33,316 nt of DNA from Acidobacteriota bacterium (GCA_018269075.1 JAFDVJ010000072.1:1-33316), one strand, 5' to 3'. Counted from the stretch's first letter, positions 1 through 8,108 are shown. Notes: generated from the letters alone by a model not told the origin. Translations and numbers: made by a program.

Positions 1-3000
1 CCGAGACCGGTTCCCTTGCCGACGCTCTTGGTCGTGTAAAACGGCTCGAAGATCTTCCGGAGCGTTTCTTCATCCATCCCGATGCCGGTGTCGCCCAGCT
101 CCAGCCGCGCGTAACTGCCGGCCTTTTCGTAGGTCTGCGGCAGATCGTCGGCCTTGAGAAAGATCTTGTCCGTTTTGATCGTGATCGTTCCGCCGTCGGG
201 CATCGCGTCGCGCGCGTTGACGAGCAGGTTCATCAAAACCTGCGAAATATGGCCCGGATCGGCCTTGATCGCGAGCGTTTCGGGCAGCAGCTCGAGAACC
301 AGCCGGATGTCCTCGCCGATCACGTACTTGAGCATTTTGAGCGTTTCGGCGACGGCCTGGTTGAGATTCAGTTTTTCGGGCTGAACGATTTGCGTCCGGC
401 TGAACGCGAGCAGCTGGTGGGTCAGCGACGACGAGCGGTCGCCGGCCTTCTTGATCTCCTCGACATAGTTGCGGACCGGGCTGTCTTTGGGCAGCAGGCG
501 CAGACCGAGGTCGCCGTAGCCCTTGATGACGGTCAGCATATTGTTGAAATCGTGGGCGATGCCGCCGGCGAGCCGGCCGACCGCTTCCATCTTCTGCGAC
601 TGCCGGAGCTTTTCCTCGCTTTTGCGGAGCTCTTCCTCGGCCTTCTTTCTTTCGGTGATGTCTTCGCTGAAGATGATGATGCCGCCGATCTCGTTCGCCG
701 AATTAAACCACGGGCGGACTTCCCATTTGAGCCATTGAATCGTCCCGTCGGCCCGCACGAATTGATCTTCGTCGGATTTTTCGACCGCGCCGGCGAGCAC
801 GCTCCGGTGAATCTGCTTCCAGCGGTCGGTAATTTCGGGAAAGATCTCGTAATGGCTGCGCCCGAGAACGTCGCCCTCGATCCCGAGATCCTGCAGCCAG
901 CGGCGGCTGACCGCCAGATATTTCATTTCGCGGTCGAACATCGCGACGGCGGCCGGCGCGAACTCGACGAACAAACGCAGTTTCGCTTCCGACTCGCGCA
1001 GCGCGTCTTCGGCTTCCTTGCGCGCCGAAATGTCCTGTATGGTGCCGACCCGGTAAGCGACTTCGCCCGATTCGTCGCGGACGCTGACGAGATCGACCTG
1101 CACGGGGAAGAGTTTTCCGTCCGCGCCTTTGATCAGCGAATTATGGTGTGCCGTTCCTTCGCGATCGGCGGTCACGACCGTTTCTCTGACCACATCGTGG
1201 AAATCCGGTTCGTAGATCGAAAGAATCGGCTGATCTTCGATCTCGTCTTTCGACTTCCCGCAGAGCTGCGCGAAAGCCGCGTTGACGGCGATGATGCGGT
1301 TGGTGCGCGGATCGCCGAGCGCGATGCCGTGGGCGCAGTTTTCGAAAGCGGCAGCCCATTTTCGGAGCTCTTCCTCGGCCGCCTTGCGCTGGCTGACGTC
1401 CTCGATCACGGAGATGAAATACTGCGGCGCGCCGGCCGTATCGCGGACGAGCGACACGGTCTTGTTGATCCAGATCACCGTTCCGTCCTTGCGGACGTAG
1501 CGTTTTTCCTTGGTGTAGGTTTCGATCTCGCCCTTCAGGATCTTCCGGAAAAGCTCGATCCCGTGGTCGCGGTCGTCGGGATGGAGAATGTCGTGAAAGG
1601 TTTTCTCGGCGAGCTCTTCCCGGGTGTAGCCGGTCATCTCGCACAGCCGCTCGTTGGCGAGCAGCCATTTTCCGTCCGGCGCGATGTGGGCGATGCCGAC
1701 CGCGGCGTGCTCGAACGTCGCCCGAAAACGCTTTTCGGCTTCGCGCAGCGCATCGGCGGCCCGCTTCTTGTCGGTCACGTCGCTGATCAGCACGAGCCGC
1801 GAGTTTTCGCCCTCGATGTCGAGCCGGTGCGAAGCGGTCTCGACCCAGATTTCCGAACCGTCCTTCTTACGGTGCTTCCACGCGCCGTAAAAGGTGCGGC
1901 CGTCCCGGTTCTGCCGGACTTTTTGCCTGATCTCCCGCACGTCTTCCGGGTCGGCGATGTCGGCCAGCGTCATCGCCAGGAATTCCTCGCGCGTGTAGCC
2001 GTAATGCAGGCAGGTCGCCTCGTTGACGTCGAGGAATTTGAGCGTCGTGAAATCGTAGATGACCATCGGCGACGGGTTGTCTTCGAAAAGCAGCCGGTAG
2101 CGCGCCTCGCTCCGGCGCAGGTTTTCCTCGGCCCGCGAACGCTCGGTCACGTCGTTGGCCATCATCAGCCGCGCCGTGCGGCCGTTGAAATCGAGAATGT
2201 GCGAGGAAATCTCGACGTTGATCAGCGCGCCGTCTTTTTTCCGGTGGCGCCAGATGCCGGCGAGATTGAGCGATTTCCGGGGGCTCGAAACGATGGCGAG
2301 CAGGGCCGCGACGTCTTCCGGCGGCCGGATGTCCTTGATCGTCATCGCCAGAAATTCTTCGCGCGAGTAGCCGTAATAATCGACGGCCGCGTCGTTGACT
2401 TCGAGAAAGCGAAGCGTTTCGAGGTCGTAAACCCACATCGGCACCGGGTTGTTTTCGAACAGATCGCGGTAATTCTCTTCCGAATCGCGCAGCTTTTTCT
2501 CGGCCAGCTTGTGCGACGTGATGTTGGTGTGGGTGACGACCGCGCTGCCCCAATCCGACTGGAGCGGCGTGCAGTTCAGATGAAACCAGCGTTCCTCGAC
2601 CGGCGAATGACACGGGTATTCGATCGCGAAATAGCCCGACCGGCCGCCGAGCACGCTTTTGATCCCGTCGTAGGCGGCCGCCGCCTCGTCGGAAAAAAGT
2701 CCTTTCGACATCCGGCAGGTTTCGAGATAATTGACGCCGACGCCGGTTTTTTCGAGGATCGTCGTCTGCTCGCCGGCATTATCGACGGCGAACCGGCGCC
2801 ACGCTTCGTTGACCGCGACGATCGTGCCCTGATTATTGAGCACGGCGATGTGCGAGGGCATCGAATCGAGCACGCCGCTGCTTAAACCGTTGGATTTGCC
2901 CGATCCGTTCGCGGACGCCCGGCGGCTGGCCGGATCGTGAAAGTAACAGACGACGCTTTCGGCGCCGTCGAAGAGCGTCATCCGGTCGAGCTTCAGATCG

Positions 3001-3293
3001 TAGGATTCGAAGTCGCCGGTGTCGCGGCGGCGGGCGATCGCGTTGCGGGCCTGATAGGATTCGCCCGTCGCGAGCGTCTGACGAAGGCGCTCGACGAATT
3101 CGGTCGCGAACGGCTCTCTCCAGATGAGCTGCGAAAGCGCGTCGAAATCGCGGCCGATCGCGGGTTCGACCGATTCGAAAATCCTTTGCGCGCCGGCGCT
3201 GATCTCGATCAGCCGAAATTCGCGGTCGATGATGAAGACGCCGAACGGCGCGTTTTTGACGAGATTAAGGAATGTTTCCCGAGATTCAGCCAT
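1..3293 (-). CDS. Multi-PAS sensor histidine kinase (C-terminus cut by window edge)
   Basis: The minus strand is open from an ATG at 3293 to the window start, giving about 1097 residues. Seven PAS-type sensor domains follow one another, beginning near residues 5, 150, 278, 400, 523, 645 and 772. Most end in a D(V/I)(T/S)xxK/R linker, such as DITERKKAEEELRKSEEKLR. The phospho-acceptor segment reads MEAVGRLAGGIAHDFNN with the histidine at about residue 914. The N box (MNLLVNARDAMPDGG) lies near residue 1025, followed by DTGIGM, the F box (KIFEPFYTTK) and the start of the G2 box (GKGTGLG), where the sequence ends. This is the HisKA/HATPase_c kinase type. A receiver domain may follow outside the window. 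No transmembrane segment is visible, so it probably acts in the cytosol on redox, gas or small-molecule signals; the ligand is unknown. No partner response regulator is in view. Confidence 0.93.
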   Translation of the reverse strand, partial: MAESRETFLNLVKNAPFGVFIIDREFRLIEISAGAQRIFESVEPAIGRDFDALSQLIWREPFATEFVERLRQTLATGESYQARNAIARRRDTGDFESYDLKLDRMTLFDGAESVVCYFHDPASRRASANGSGKSNGLSSGVLDSMPSHIAVLNNQGTIVAVNEAWRRFAVDNAGEQTTILEKTGVGVNYLETCRMSKGLFSDEAAAAYDGIKSVLGGRSGYFAIEYPCHSPVEERWFHLNCTPLQSDWGSAVVTHTNITSHKLAEKKLRDSEENYRDLFENNPVPMWVYDLETLRFLEVNDAAVDYYGYSREEFLAMTIKDIRPPEDVAALLAIVSSPRKSLNLAGIWRHRKKDGALINVEISSHILDFNGRTARLMMANDVTERSRAEENLRRSEARYRLLFEDNPSPMVIYDFTTLKFLDVNEATCLHYGYTREEFLAMTLADIADPEDVREIRQKVRQNRDGRTFYGAWKHRKKDGSEIWVETASHRLDIEGENSRLVLISDVTDKKRAADALREAEKRFRATFEHAAVGIAHIAPDGKWLLANERLCEMTGYTREELAEKTFHDILHPDDRDHGIELFRKILKGEIETYTKEKRYVRKDGTVIWINKTVSLVRDTAGAPQYFISVIEDVSQRKAAEEELRKWAAAFENCAHGIALGDPRTNRIIAVNAAFAQLCGKSKDEIEDQPILSIYEPDFHDVVRETVVTADREGTAHHNSLIKGADGKLFPVQVDLVSVRDESGEVAYRVGTIQDISARKEAEDALRESEAKLRLFVEFAPAAVAMFDREMKYLAVSRRWLQDLGIEGDVLGRSHYEIFPEITDRWKQIHRSVLAGAVEKSDEDQFVRADGTIQWLKWEVRPWFNSANEIGGIIIFSEDITERKKAEEELRKSEEKLRQSQKMEAVGRLAGGIAHDFNNMLTVIKGYGDLGLRLLPKDSPVRNYVEEIKKAGDRSSSLTHQLLAFSRTQIVQPEKLNLNQAVAETLKMLKYVIGEDIRLVLELLPETLAIKADPGHISQVLMNLLVNARDAMPDGGTITIKTDKIFLKADDLPQTYEKAGSYARLELGDTGIGMDEETLRKIFEPFYTTKSVGKGTGL

Positions 3294-3300
3294 AATTACA

Positions 3301-3329
3301 GTTATATTTCGGAAGGCATTATCTGGCAA
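3301..3329 (-). promoter_or_regulatory. Predicted sigma-70 promoter of the PAS kinase, nearly leaderless
   Basis: On the minus strand TTGCCA (3329-3324) and TATAAC (3306-3301) are separated by exactly 17 nt. Each hexamer matches the sigma-70 consensus at five of six bases. Transcription would start about 6-8 nt after the -10 box, which is at or next to the ATG at 3293. No Shine-Dalgarno sequence precedes that ATG. The boxes are seen directly; use of the promoter and a leaderless mRNA are inference. Confidence 0.5.
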
Positions 3330-3561
3330 TTATTTTCAAGCGCCGGCCCGGGTAGAAAAATATTACTTCCCCTTAACAAAATCTCTTATTTTACGATTGC
3401 CCGGCTTGTTCTCGTGGATGATTTATAAGGCCTTTTTAGTCGTGCCTCGGGTGTGAATGATTCAGAGCGAGATCGTTCGAAAGATTCAACAACCACAATA
3501 TACACCAATCCTCGGGCCGTGTCGACTTTTTTTTACCGCTTAAACGCCGATTTTTACGAGC
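3330..3561. other. Gene-free spacer between tyrS and the PAS kinase
   Basis: This AT-richer stretch lies between the kinase promoter and the putative tyrS terminator. Short open frames here have no domain, start signal or codon bias like the neighbouring genes. I see no further structure. Confidence 0.5.
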
Positions 3562-3602
3562 AAAAAACCGGCCGGACGAGCGACAAAAAAAGGACCGGCC
3601 GG
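3562..3602 (-). terminator. Probable intrinsic terminator of tyrS
   Basis: Read on the minus strand, CCGGCCGG (3602-3595) and CCGGCCGG (3575-3568) can pair as an 8-bp GC-only stem with a 19-nt loop. Six T residues (3567-3562) follow directly. It lies about 50 nt after the tyrS stop codon. The loop itself has a seven-T run after the first arm, so termination may occur in two steps. Confidence 0.55.
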
Positions 3603-3649
3603 CGAGCGGTCGATCCCGTATCTTTATATTCGCCCCGGACAAAGTCCGA

Positions 3650-4843
3650 TCATCCGGTTTTGAGCCGCAGGAACCGGCGTTTGCCGACCTGCAGGAGCAG
3701 CTCGCCGGCGAGCTCGATCTCGGCGCCCGCATTCGAGGCCTTTTCGCCCCCGACCCTGACGCCGCCCTGTTCGATCAGCCGTTTGGCCTCTTTTTTCGAC
3801 GGCGCGAGCCCGGTCTGCAGCAGAAGCTCGGCGAGGTTGTACGAACCGGCCGCGAGCGTTTGTTCCTCGACCTCGTCGGGCACTTCTTTTTTGACGAACC
3901 GCGCGACGAAATCGGCTTCGGCCGCGTCGGCCGCTGCTTTCGAATGAAAGTCGGCGATGATCATTTTGGCGAGCCGGACTTTCAGATTGCGCGGGTTCTC
4001 GTCGGACGCTTTCATCTGCTCGATCTCCGGCGGCGTGACGTCGGTCAGCAGCTCGTAGTATTTCCACATCAGCTCGTCGGAAACGGACATCACCTTGCCG
4101 AACATCTCGGCGGCGGGCTCGTCGATGCCGATGTAGTTGTTGAGCGATTTCGACATCTTCTGGACGCCGTCGAGCCCTTCGAGCAGCGGCGTCGTCAGGA
4201 TCACCTGCGGCTCCTGCGCGTATTCGCGCTGGAGGTTGCGGCCGACCATCAGATTGAACTTCTGGTCGGTGCCGCCGAGCTCGACATCGGCTTCGAGCGC
4301 GACCGAGTCGAAGCCCTGCGTCAGCGGGTAAAGCAGCTCGTGGAGCGAGATCGGCCGCTCTTCGCGGAGCCGTTTCTCGAAGTCGTCGCGTTCGAGGATC
4401 TGCTTGACGGTGACGCGCGAGCAGAGCTTGACGAAATCCGCGGCGGCGAATTTGTCCATCCACTCGGAATTGAAGCGGATCTCGGTCCGCTCCGGGTCGA
4501 GCAGCTTGAAGATCTGTTTCTTATACGTCTCGGCGTTCGCGTTGATCTCCTCGCGCGAGAGCGGCGGGCGCGTCGCGTTTTTGCCCGACGGGTCGCCGAT
4601 CAGGCCCGTGAAATCGCCGATCAGAAAGATCGCCGTGTGGCCGAGCTCCTGAAAGGCCTTCAATTTGCGGATCACGACCGTGTGGCCGAGATGGATGTCG
4701 GGCGCGGTCGGGTCGGCGCCGAGCTTGACGCGCAAGGGTTTCCCGGTCTTCGCCGCGCGTTCGAGCTTTACGCGCAGATCGTCCTCGCGGATCAGATCGA
4801 CCGCGCCTTTTTTGATAAATGCGATTTGTTCGTCGATGGTCAT
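3650..4843 (-). CDS. tyrS: Tyrosyl-tRNA synthetase
   Basis: The 397-residue protein attaches tyrosine to tRNA(Tyr) using ATP. It has the class I signatures: HLGH at residues 51-54 (in [13 protein letters not shown]) and KMSKS at 229-233, with the GGTDQKFN tyrosine-pocket segment near 190-197. A C-terminal S4 RNA-binding domain covers about 335-397 ([21 protein letters not shown]). Length and layout fit the roughly 400-residue TyrS type with an S4 tail. The start is set at MTIDEQIAF. An in-frame TTG 51 bases upstream would add residues that do not resemble the family. No good Shine-Dalgarno sequence precedes either start. The gene is monocistronic, with a likely terminator behind it, and is divergent from proC. 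Confidence 0.97.
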   Translation of the reverse strand: MTIDEQIAFIKKGAVDLIREDDLRVKLERAAKTGKPLRVKLGADPTAPDIHLGHTVVIRKLKAFQELGHTAIFLIGDFTGLIGDPSGKNATRPPLSREEINANAETYKKQIFKLLDPERTEIRFNSEWMDKFAAADFVKLCSRVTVKQILERDDFEKRLREERPISLHELLYPLTQGFDSVALEADVELGGTDQKFNLMVGRNLQREYAQEPQVILTTPLLEGLDGVQKMSKSLNNYIGIDEPAAEMFGKVMSVSDELMWKYYELLTDVTPPEIEQMKASDENPRNLKVRLAKMIIADFHSKAAADAAEADFVARFVKKEVPDEVEEQTLAAGSYNLAELLLQTGLAPSKKEAKRLIEQGGVRVGGEKASNAGAEIELAGELLLQVGKRRFLRLKTG

Positions 4844-4901
4844 AGTCTTAAAATTCAATTGAACTATTTTGCACGAACCCCGGGCGATTAACAAATTTGA
4901 C

Positions 4902-4934
4902 GAGTCCGCAGTCTCGAGTCTTAAGTCTTGAGTC
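4902..4934. repeat. GAGTCTT heptamer array between tyrS and proC
   Basis: Degenerate copies of GAGTCTT/AAGTCTT are arranged head to tail (AGTCTCGAGTCTTAAGTCTT and onward) between the divergent tyrS and proC starts. The same unit recurs near 10080-10115, 11031-11071 and 11128-11162. Confidence 0.7.
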
Positions 4935-4984
4935 GAAAAAAGAAAGACCGGGATTCGGGGCTTGGGATCGCCGACCGAGGACTT

Positions 4985-5827
4985 ATGAAAAACATTTTAG
5001 CAAACACGAAACTCGCCTTTATCGGCTGCGGCGTGATGGCCGAATCGATCGTCGCCGGGCTGCTTCGAAAAGAGCTCGTCGCCGCCGACCGGATCGTCGC
5101 CTCGCACCCGCGCAAAGGCCGCCGCGCGGAGCTTAACGAAAAATACGGGATCGCGGTCTTCGAGGAAAACGCCGACGCGGTCGAAAACATCCGCGCCGGC
5201 GAGGACTCGATCGTCGTCCTCTGCGTCAAGCCGCAGCGGCTCAAGGGCGTTTTGGACGAACTCCGGGGCACGGTCGCGCCCGACCAGACGATCGTTTCGA
5301 TCATCGCCGGCGCGAAGATCGAAACGATTTCCGAGGCGCTGGGCAACCGGCGGATCGTCCGCGCGATGCCGAACACGCCGTCGCAGATCGGCGCCGGCAT
5401 CACCGCCTGGACCTCGACCGACGAAGTCTCCGACCGCGAAAAAGCGCAGATCAGGGCGCTGCTGACCGCGCTCGGAAAAGAGCTCCACGTCGAGACCGAA
5501 AATATGATCGATATGGCGACGTCTTTGAGCGCGACCGGGCCGACCTATATTTTTCTGGTGATGGAAGCGCTGACCGACGCCGGCGTGCATCTCGGCTTTT
5601 CGCGCGAGATGGCGAAGGAGCTGGTGCAGGAAACGATGCTCGGCTCGGTCAAGTTCGCGATCGAATCGCACAAGCATCCGGCCGAGCTGCGGAATATGGT
5701 CACCTCGCCCGGCGGCACGAGCGCCGACGCGATCTACCAGATGGAAAAAGGCGGTCTGCGGACGGTTCTCTCGAAAGCCGTCTACGCCGCCTACCAGCGC
5801 GCCGTCGCGCTCGGACAGAAAAAATAG
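4985..5827 (+). CDS. proC: Pyrroline-5-carboxylate reductase
   Basis: The 280-residue enzyme makes the last step of proline synthesis, the NAD(P)H-dependent reduction of 1-pyrroline-5-carboxylate. The N-terminal Rossmann fold shows [14 protein letters not shown], with the GxGxMA nucleotide loop at residues 14-19. The middle has [14 protein letters not shown], and the C-terminal dimerisation domain has [19 protein letters not shown] and the family signature [11 protein letters not shown]. The start at 4985 is chosen because GAGG lies 6 nt upstream and the Rossmann strand follows at once. A longer in-frame start would read through the GAGTCTT repeat. The stop codon TAG merges into a repeat element (TAGTTCGGGAAG). 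Confidence 0.96.
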   Translation: MKNILANTKLAFIGCGVMAESIVAGLLRKELVAADRIVASHPRKGRRAELNEKYGIAVFEENADAVENIRAGEDSIVVLCVKPQRLKGVLDELRGTVAPDQTIVSIIAGAKIETISEALGNRRIVRAMPNTPSQIGAGITAWTSTDEVSDREKAQIRALLTALGKELHVETENMIDMATSLSATGPTYIFLVMEALTDAGVHLGFSREMAKELVQETMLGSVKFAIESHKHPAELRNMVTSPGGTSADAIYQMEKGGLRTVLSKAVYAAYQRAVALGQKK

Positions 5828-5949
5828 TTCGGGAAGCAAATGTACAATCGGCTGTCAGCCGGTTGACAGGCGAAAGCCTGTAAAACGCTTCGCCCCCGCG
5901 CGGCGCGGCGGACGCCTGACCTACGCTAATCCCCCACTTCCAAAACTTT
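5825..5949 (+). repeat. REP-like two-hairpin element, copy A
   Basis: The element starts inside the proC stop codon (TAGTTCGGGAAG). It then has GTACAA, a first stem with a GTC loop (CGGCT-GTC-AGCCG, extendable outward), a second stem ACAGGC-GAAA-GCCTGT, and a GC core CCCGCGCGGCGCGGCG at 5895-5910. It ends near CACTTCCAAAACTTTCC. Copy C (26847-27000, opposite strand) has the same order, an identical 16-nt core and nearly the same spacing from GTACAA to the core. Confidence 0.75.
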
Positions 5950-6044
5950 CCGATTTTTTTTTGAATCCGATTTTAAATCCCTCACGAATTGGTAATTAAG
6001 GCTGGTTTCGGCCGAATAATTTTTTTGAAAAGAGTGAGGGATAT

Positions 6045-6605
6045 ATGAAGAAATTTGTTTTAGCGATATTCGCAATGGTTTTTGTTTTCGGTGTGAATGG
6101 CGTTTCGGCGCAGATGAAGGACGACAATCCGATGGTCGGCGGCGCGGCGATGTATAAGACGAAGGACATCGTCGACAACGCGGTCAATTCGAAGGATCAC
6201 ACGACGCTCGTCGCGGCCGTTCAGGCGGCCGGTCTCGTCGACACGTTAAAGAGCAAGGGCCCGTTCACGGTCTTCGCGCCGACCAACGCCGCGTTCGCCG
6301 CGCTGCCGGCCGGCACGGTCGACACGCTGCTCAAGCCGGAAAACAAGGCGCTGCTCCAGAAGGTTCTGACCTATCACGTGCTGGCCGGCAATTACGATTC
6401 GAAGTCGATCGTCAAGGCCATTAAAAAAGGCAAGGGAACGGCGACCTTCACGACCGTCGCGGGCGGCAAGCTGACGGCCAAGCTCGACGGCAGCTCGGTC
6501 GTGCTGACGGACGAAAAAGGCGGAATGTCGCGCGTCACGATCGCCGACGTCAAACAGTCGAACGGCGTCATCCACGTCGTCGACGCGGTTCTTCTGCCGA
6601 ACTAA
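6045..6605 (+). CDS. Secreted fasciclin (FAS1) domain protein
   Basis: The 186-residue protein has a clear Sec signal peptide (residues 1 to about 22, ending GVSAQ) and one FAS1 domain spanning about 38-186. The two FAS1 hallmarks are present: H1 as FTVFAPTNAAF (74-84) and H2 as NGVIHVVDAVLLP (173-185), with the conserved YHV at 110-112. FAS1 domains are extracellular or periplasmic adhesion modules, and single-domain bacterial members resemble mycobacterial MPB70. The ligand is unknown. A GAGTGAGGG ribosome-binding site sits just ahead of the ATG. It stands alone, followed by two hairpins. Confidence 0.93.
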   Translation: MKKFVLAIFAMVFVFGVNGVSAQMKDDNPMVGGAAMYKTKDIVDNAVNSKDHTTLVAAVQAAGLVDTLKSKGPFTVFAPTNAAFAALPAGTVDTLLKPENKALLQKVLTYHVLAGNYDSKSIVKAIKKGKGTATFTTVAGGKLTAKLDGSSVVLTDEKGGMSRVTIADVKQSNGVIHVVDAVLLPN

Positions 6606-6608
6606 CAC

Positions 6609-6635
6609 GGAACGCCGGCAGGATGCCGGCGTTCC
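6609..6635. repeat. Perfect 11-bp GC hairpin after the fasciclin gene
   Basis: GGAACGCCGGC (6609-6619) and GCCGGCGTTCC (6625-6635) form a perfect stem around the loop AGGAT, starting 4 nt after the stop codon. No T-run follows, so it may protect the mRNA 3' end or be a REP-type unit. Confidence 0.65.
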
Positions 6636-6645
6636 CGGTAAAATG

Positions 6646-6696
6646 AAACGGCCCGGTCGGATTGCCTCTTCGGGGCGACGCGGGCCGTTTCTCTTT
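6646..6696 (+). terminator. Probable terminator of the fasciclin gene
   Basis: AAACGGCCCG (6646-6655) pairs with CGGGCCGTTT (6681-6690). GTCG/CGAC can pair further inside, and CTCTTT follows. The A-rich left flank could also allow weak function on the other strand. Confidence 0.55.
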
Positions 6697-6842
6697 AGTT
6701 GTAGAATTTCTGGCGACGGCGGTCGATTCGATTACGGATCAGTATCGGGAACAATTTCTGCGCGATCCGCGGGAACCTTTCTCGATGGAAACTTACGGTT
6801 CGATTAACGTTTCTGCCGTCGTTTGGGTTTAGGGAATTATCT

Positions 6843-7214
6843 CTACTTCATCCCGGCCTCCTCCGTTTTCCGCTTTTTACGCGTCAAACCGGTCTTGCGC
6901 TGCGATTTGCGGACAAAGCCCAGAGCTTCGTAAAGCGCCGAGTCCTCGCCGTAATTGTCGTCGGCCAGCACGCCGACGATCATCCGTTCGATCATCGCGA
7001 GCGTCCGGACGTCGGCGTTATCGCGCCGCACCTCCAGCTGGTCGCGTTGAAGATCGACTTCGATGATCTGACGACGCGGCTCGAAGCTTTCTTCGGCCTG
7101 GGCCAGCAGCTCCGCGAGTCCGATTCCCTTAAACTTCGCATCGGGGGCCATCGTGCGGACAGCGTCGATGGCGCGTTCGATGATTTCTTTGACATATTTT
7201 GGTGCTACACCCAT
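6843..7214 (-). CDS. Hypothetical protein, 123 residues
   Basis: I do not recognise the family. The protein starts MGVAPKYVKEIIERAIDAVRTM and is mostly helical by composition. It has an acidic and amphipathic middle (EVDLQRDQLEVRRDNADVRTL) and a strongly basic tail (VRKSQRKTGLTRKKRKTEE) that could bind nucleic acid or acidic partners. It has no cysteine, signal peptide or membrane segment. Codon use has the high third-position GC of the neighbouring genes, which supports it being real. The ribosome-binding site is weak (AAAGAAT). It is convergent with the fasciclin gene. Confidence 0.65.
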   Translation of the reverse strand: MGVAPKYVKEIIERAIDAVRTMAPDAKFKGIGLAELLAQAEESFEPRRQIIEVDLQRDQLEVRRDNADVRTLAMIERMIVGVLADDNYGEDSALYEALGFVRKSQRKTGLTRKKRKTEEAGMK

Positions 7215-7429
7215 ATTTTTATTCTTTAAGTTGAAAGAATACCGATCGAGATTTTTATCAGGATCAAAATTTAGACGCGAAAAAAAAACCGCTTTTGCAT
7301 TAGAAAAGCTGAAAAATAAAAAATAATTGAAAAAAGTTTCTTATACTGCTTTTGAGAGTCCGAAGAGGCCTGTTCGAAGTACCGATATCTTCATTTTAGT
7401 GCCGTCGCGGTTAAAAAGATTTGACTGGC
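7215..7429. other. AT-rich gene-free stretch
   Basis: This is the first part of a 0.9-kb region without a convincing gene. It is AT-rich with A-runs and carries no recognisable coding or structured signal. It probably includes the promoter of the minus-strand gene ending at 6843, although I could not fix clear boxes. Confidence 0.45.
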
Positions 7430-7445
7430 TGACGAATATTCGTCA
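7430..7445. promoter_or_regulatory. Perfect 16-bp palindrome, possible operator
   Basis: TGACGAATATTCGTCA is a perfect dyad with no spacer. It is operator-sized, but it lies about 215 nt from the nearest start codon, inside a repeat-rich island. It may therefore equally be a mobile or REP-type palindrome. Confidence 0.35.
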
Positions 7446-7473
7446 AACCGCCGCTTGACGAAGCAAAGAACGA

Positions 7474-7688
7474 TTCGGAATAGGTGACAGGCTGAAAAAA
7501 CTCGGGCAGCCGGACGGATTCACAATGACCTGAAATTACTTTCGGAATAGCTGAAAGCTGATAACTGAAAGCTGATAACCGGCTATTCGTTATCAGCTTT
7601 CAGTTATCAGTTATTCCGAAAATTACCCTTTCACAGCTTTGTCAGCCTACTTATCACCTGTCACCTATCACTTATCACCTATTCCGGA
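7474..7688. repeat. Nested inverted repeat built from heptamers
   Basis: The inner pair is 7541-7579 against 7589-7620. Its innermost 22 bp (heptamers CTGATAA and CTGAAAG) pair perfectly around a 9-nt loop, and one arm has one extra heptamer. The outer pair is CGGAATAGGTGA near 7476 against TCACCTATTCCG ending near 7686, with period-7 TCACCTA-like units inside. Both pairs begin with CGGAATAG and end with CTATTCCG. Confidence 0.8.
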
Positions 7689-7789
7689 TGTTGTCTTTCC
7701 GCATCCCGATCAGATCTGCCGTATCTGTTTAACCTTAAGGTAAACTTTTTCTTCAAAATACCCCGGAATCGCGGTCATAAACTCGAATA

Positions 7790-7957
7790 TCGCGATACAA
7801 AGCTTTAGTATCGCGGAATTAAAGTTTAATTTCGCGATATTAAGCTTTAATATCGCGATACAAAGCTTTAATATCGCGATACAAAACTTCAATTCCGCGA
7901 TATTGAACTTTAATTTTGCGATATTAAACTTTAATTCCGCGATACCGGCTTTATGTA
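7790..7957. repeat. Eight-unit 21-bp tandem repeat
   Basis: Eight head-to-tail units start at 7790, 7811, 7832, 7853, 7874, 7895, 7916 and 7937. Each has the pattern TCGCGATA, a variable centre, then AAGCTTTAAT or AAACTTTAAT. Both halves are near-palindromic (TCGCGA, AAGCTT). The period is exactly 21 with only substitutions between units. Because 21 is divisible by three, a short minus-strand frame stays open and spells a 7-residue repeat (ILKLCIA), which I regard as a by-product. Confidence 0.85.
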
Positions 7958-8040
7958 TTACGATTCCGGAACGAATTTTCCCGGCGTCCGGAAAAGATCG
8001 CCCAATCCGTCATCCGACGAACCGGTTCGGAAAAACCGTC

Positions 8041-8083
8041 TTCGGAATAGATGAAAGATGATAGATCGAAGATGATAGATTCG
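8041..8083. repeat. GATAGAT-type heptamer array
   Basis: After the leader TTCGGAATAG there are period-7 units GATGAAA/GATGATA/GATCGAA. The leader is the same as at 7474 and 7541. Confidence 0.65.
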
Positions 8084-8108
8084 GATCGGGCGGAACTCGA
8101 AAACCGCC

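Noticed and set aside
249..2885. Long plus-strand open frame of 878 codons opposite the PAS kinase
   Set aside because: It is the antisense of a clear kinase with many motifs. High third-position GC keeps such frames open, and its translation is low-complexity with no domain.
4844..4894. Longer tyrS start at a TTG codon (17 extra residues)
   Set aside because: The added residues do not resemble the family, whose members start near [13 protein letters not shown] sequence, and no ribosome-binding site precedes the TTG.
7710..7892. 60-codon minus-strand frame with repeated ILKLCIA units
   Set aside because: It stays open only because the 21-bp tandem array is divisible by three. There is no ribosome-binding site, and the same units continue outside the frame.
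7790..7957. CRISPR array
   Set aside because: Units are contiguous with no spacers, and no cas gene is nearby.
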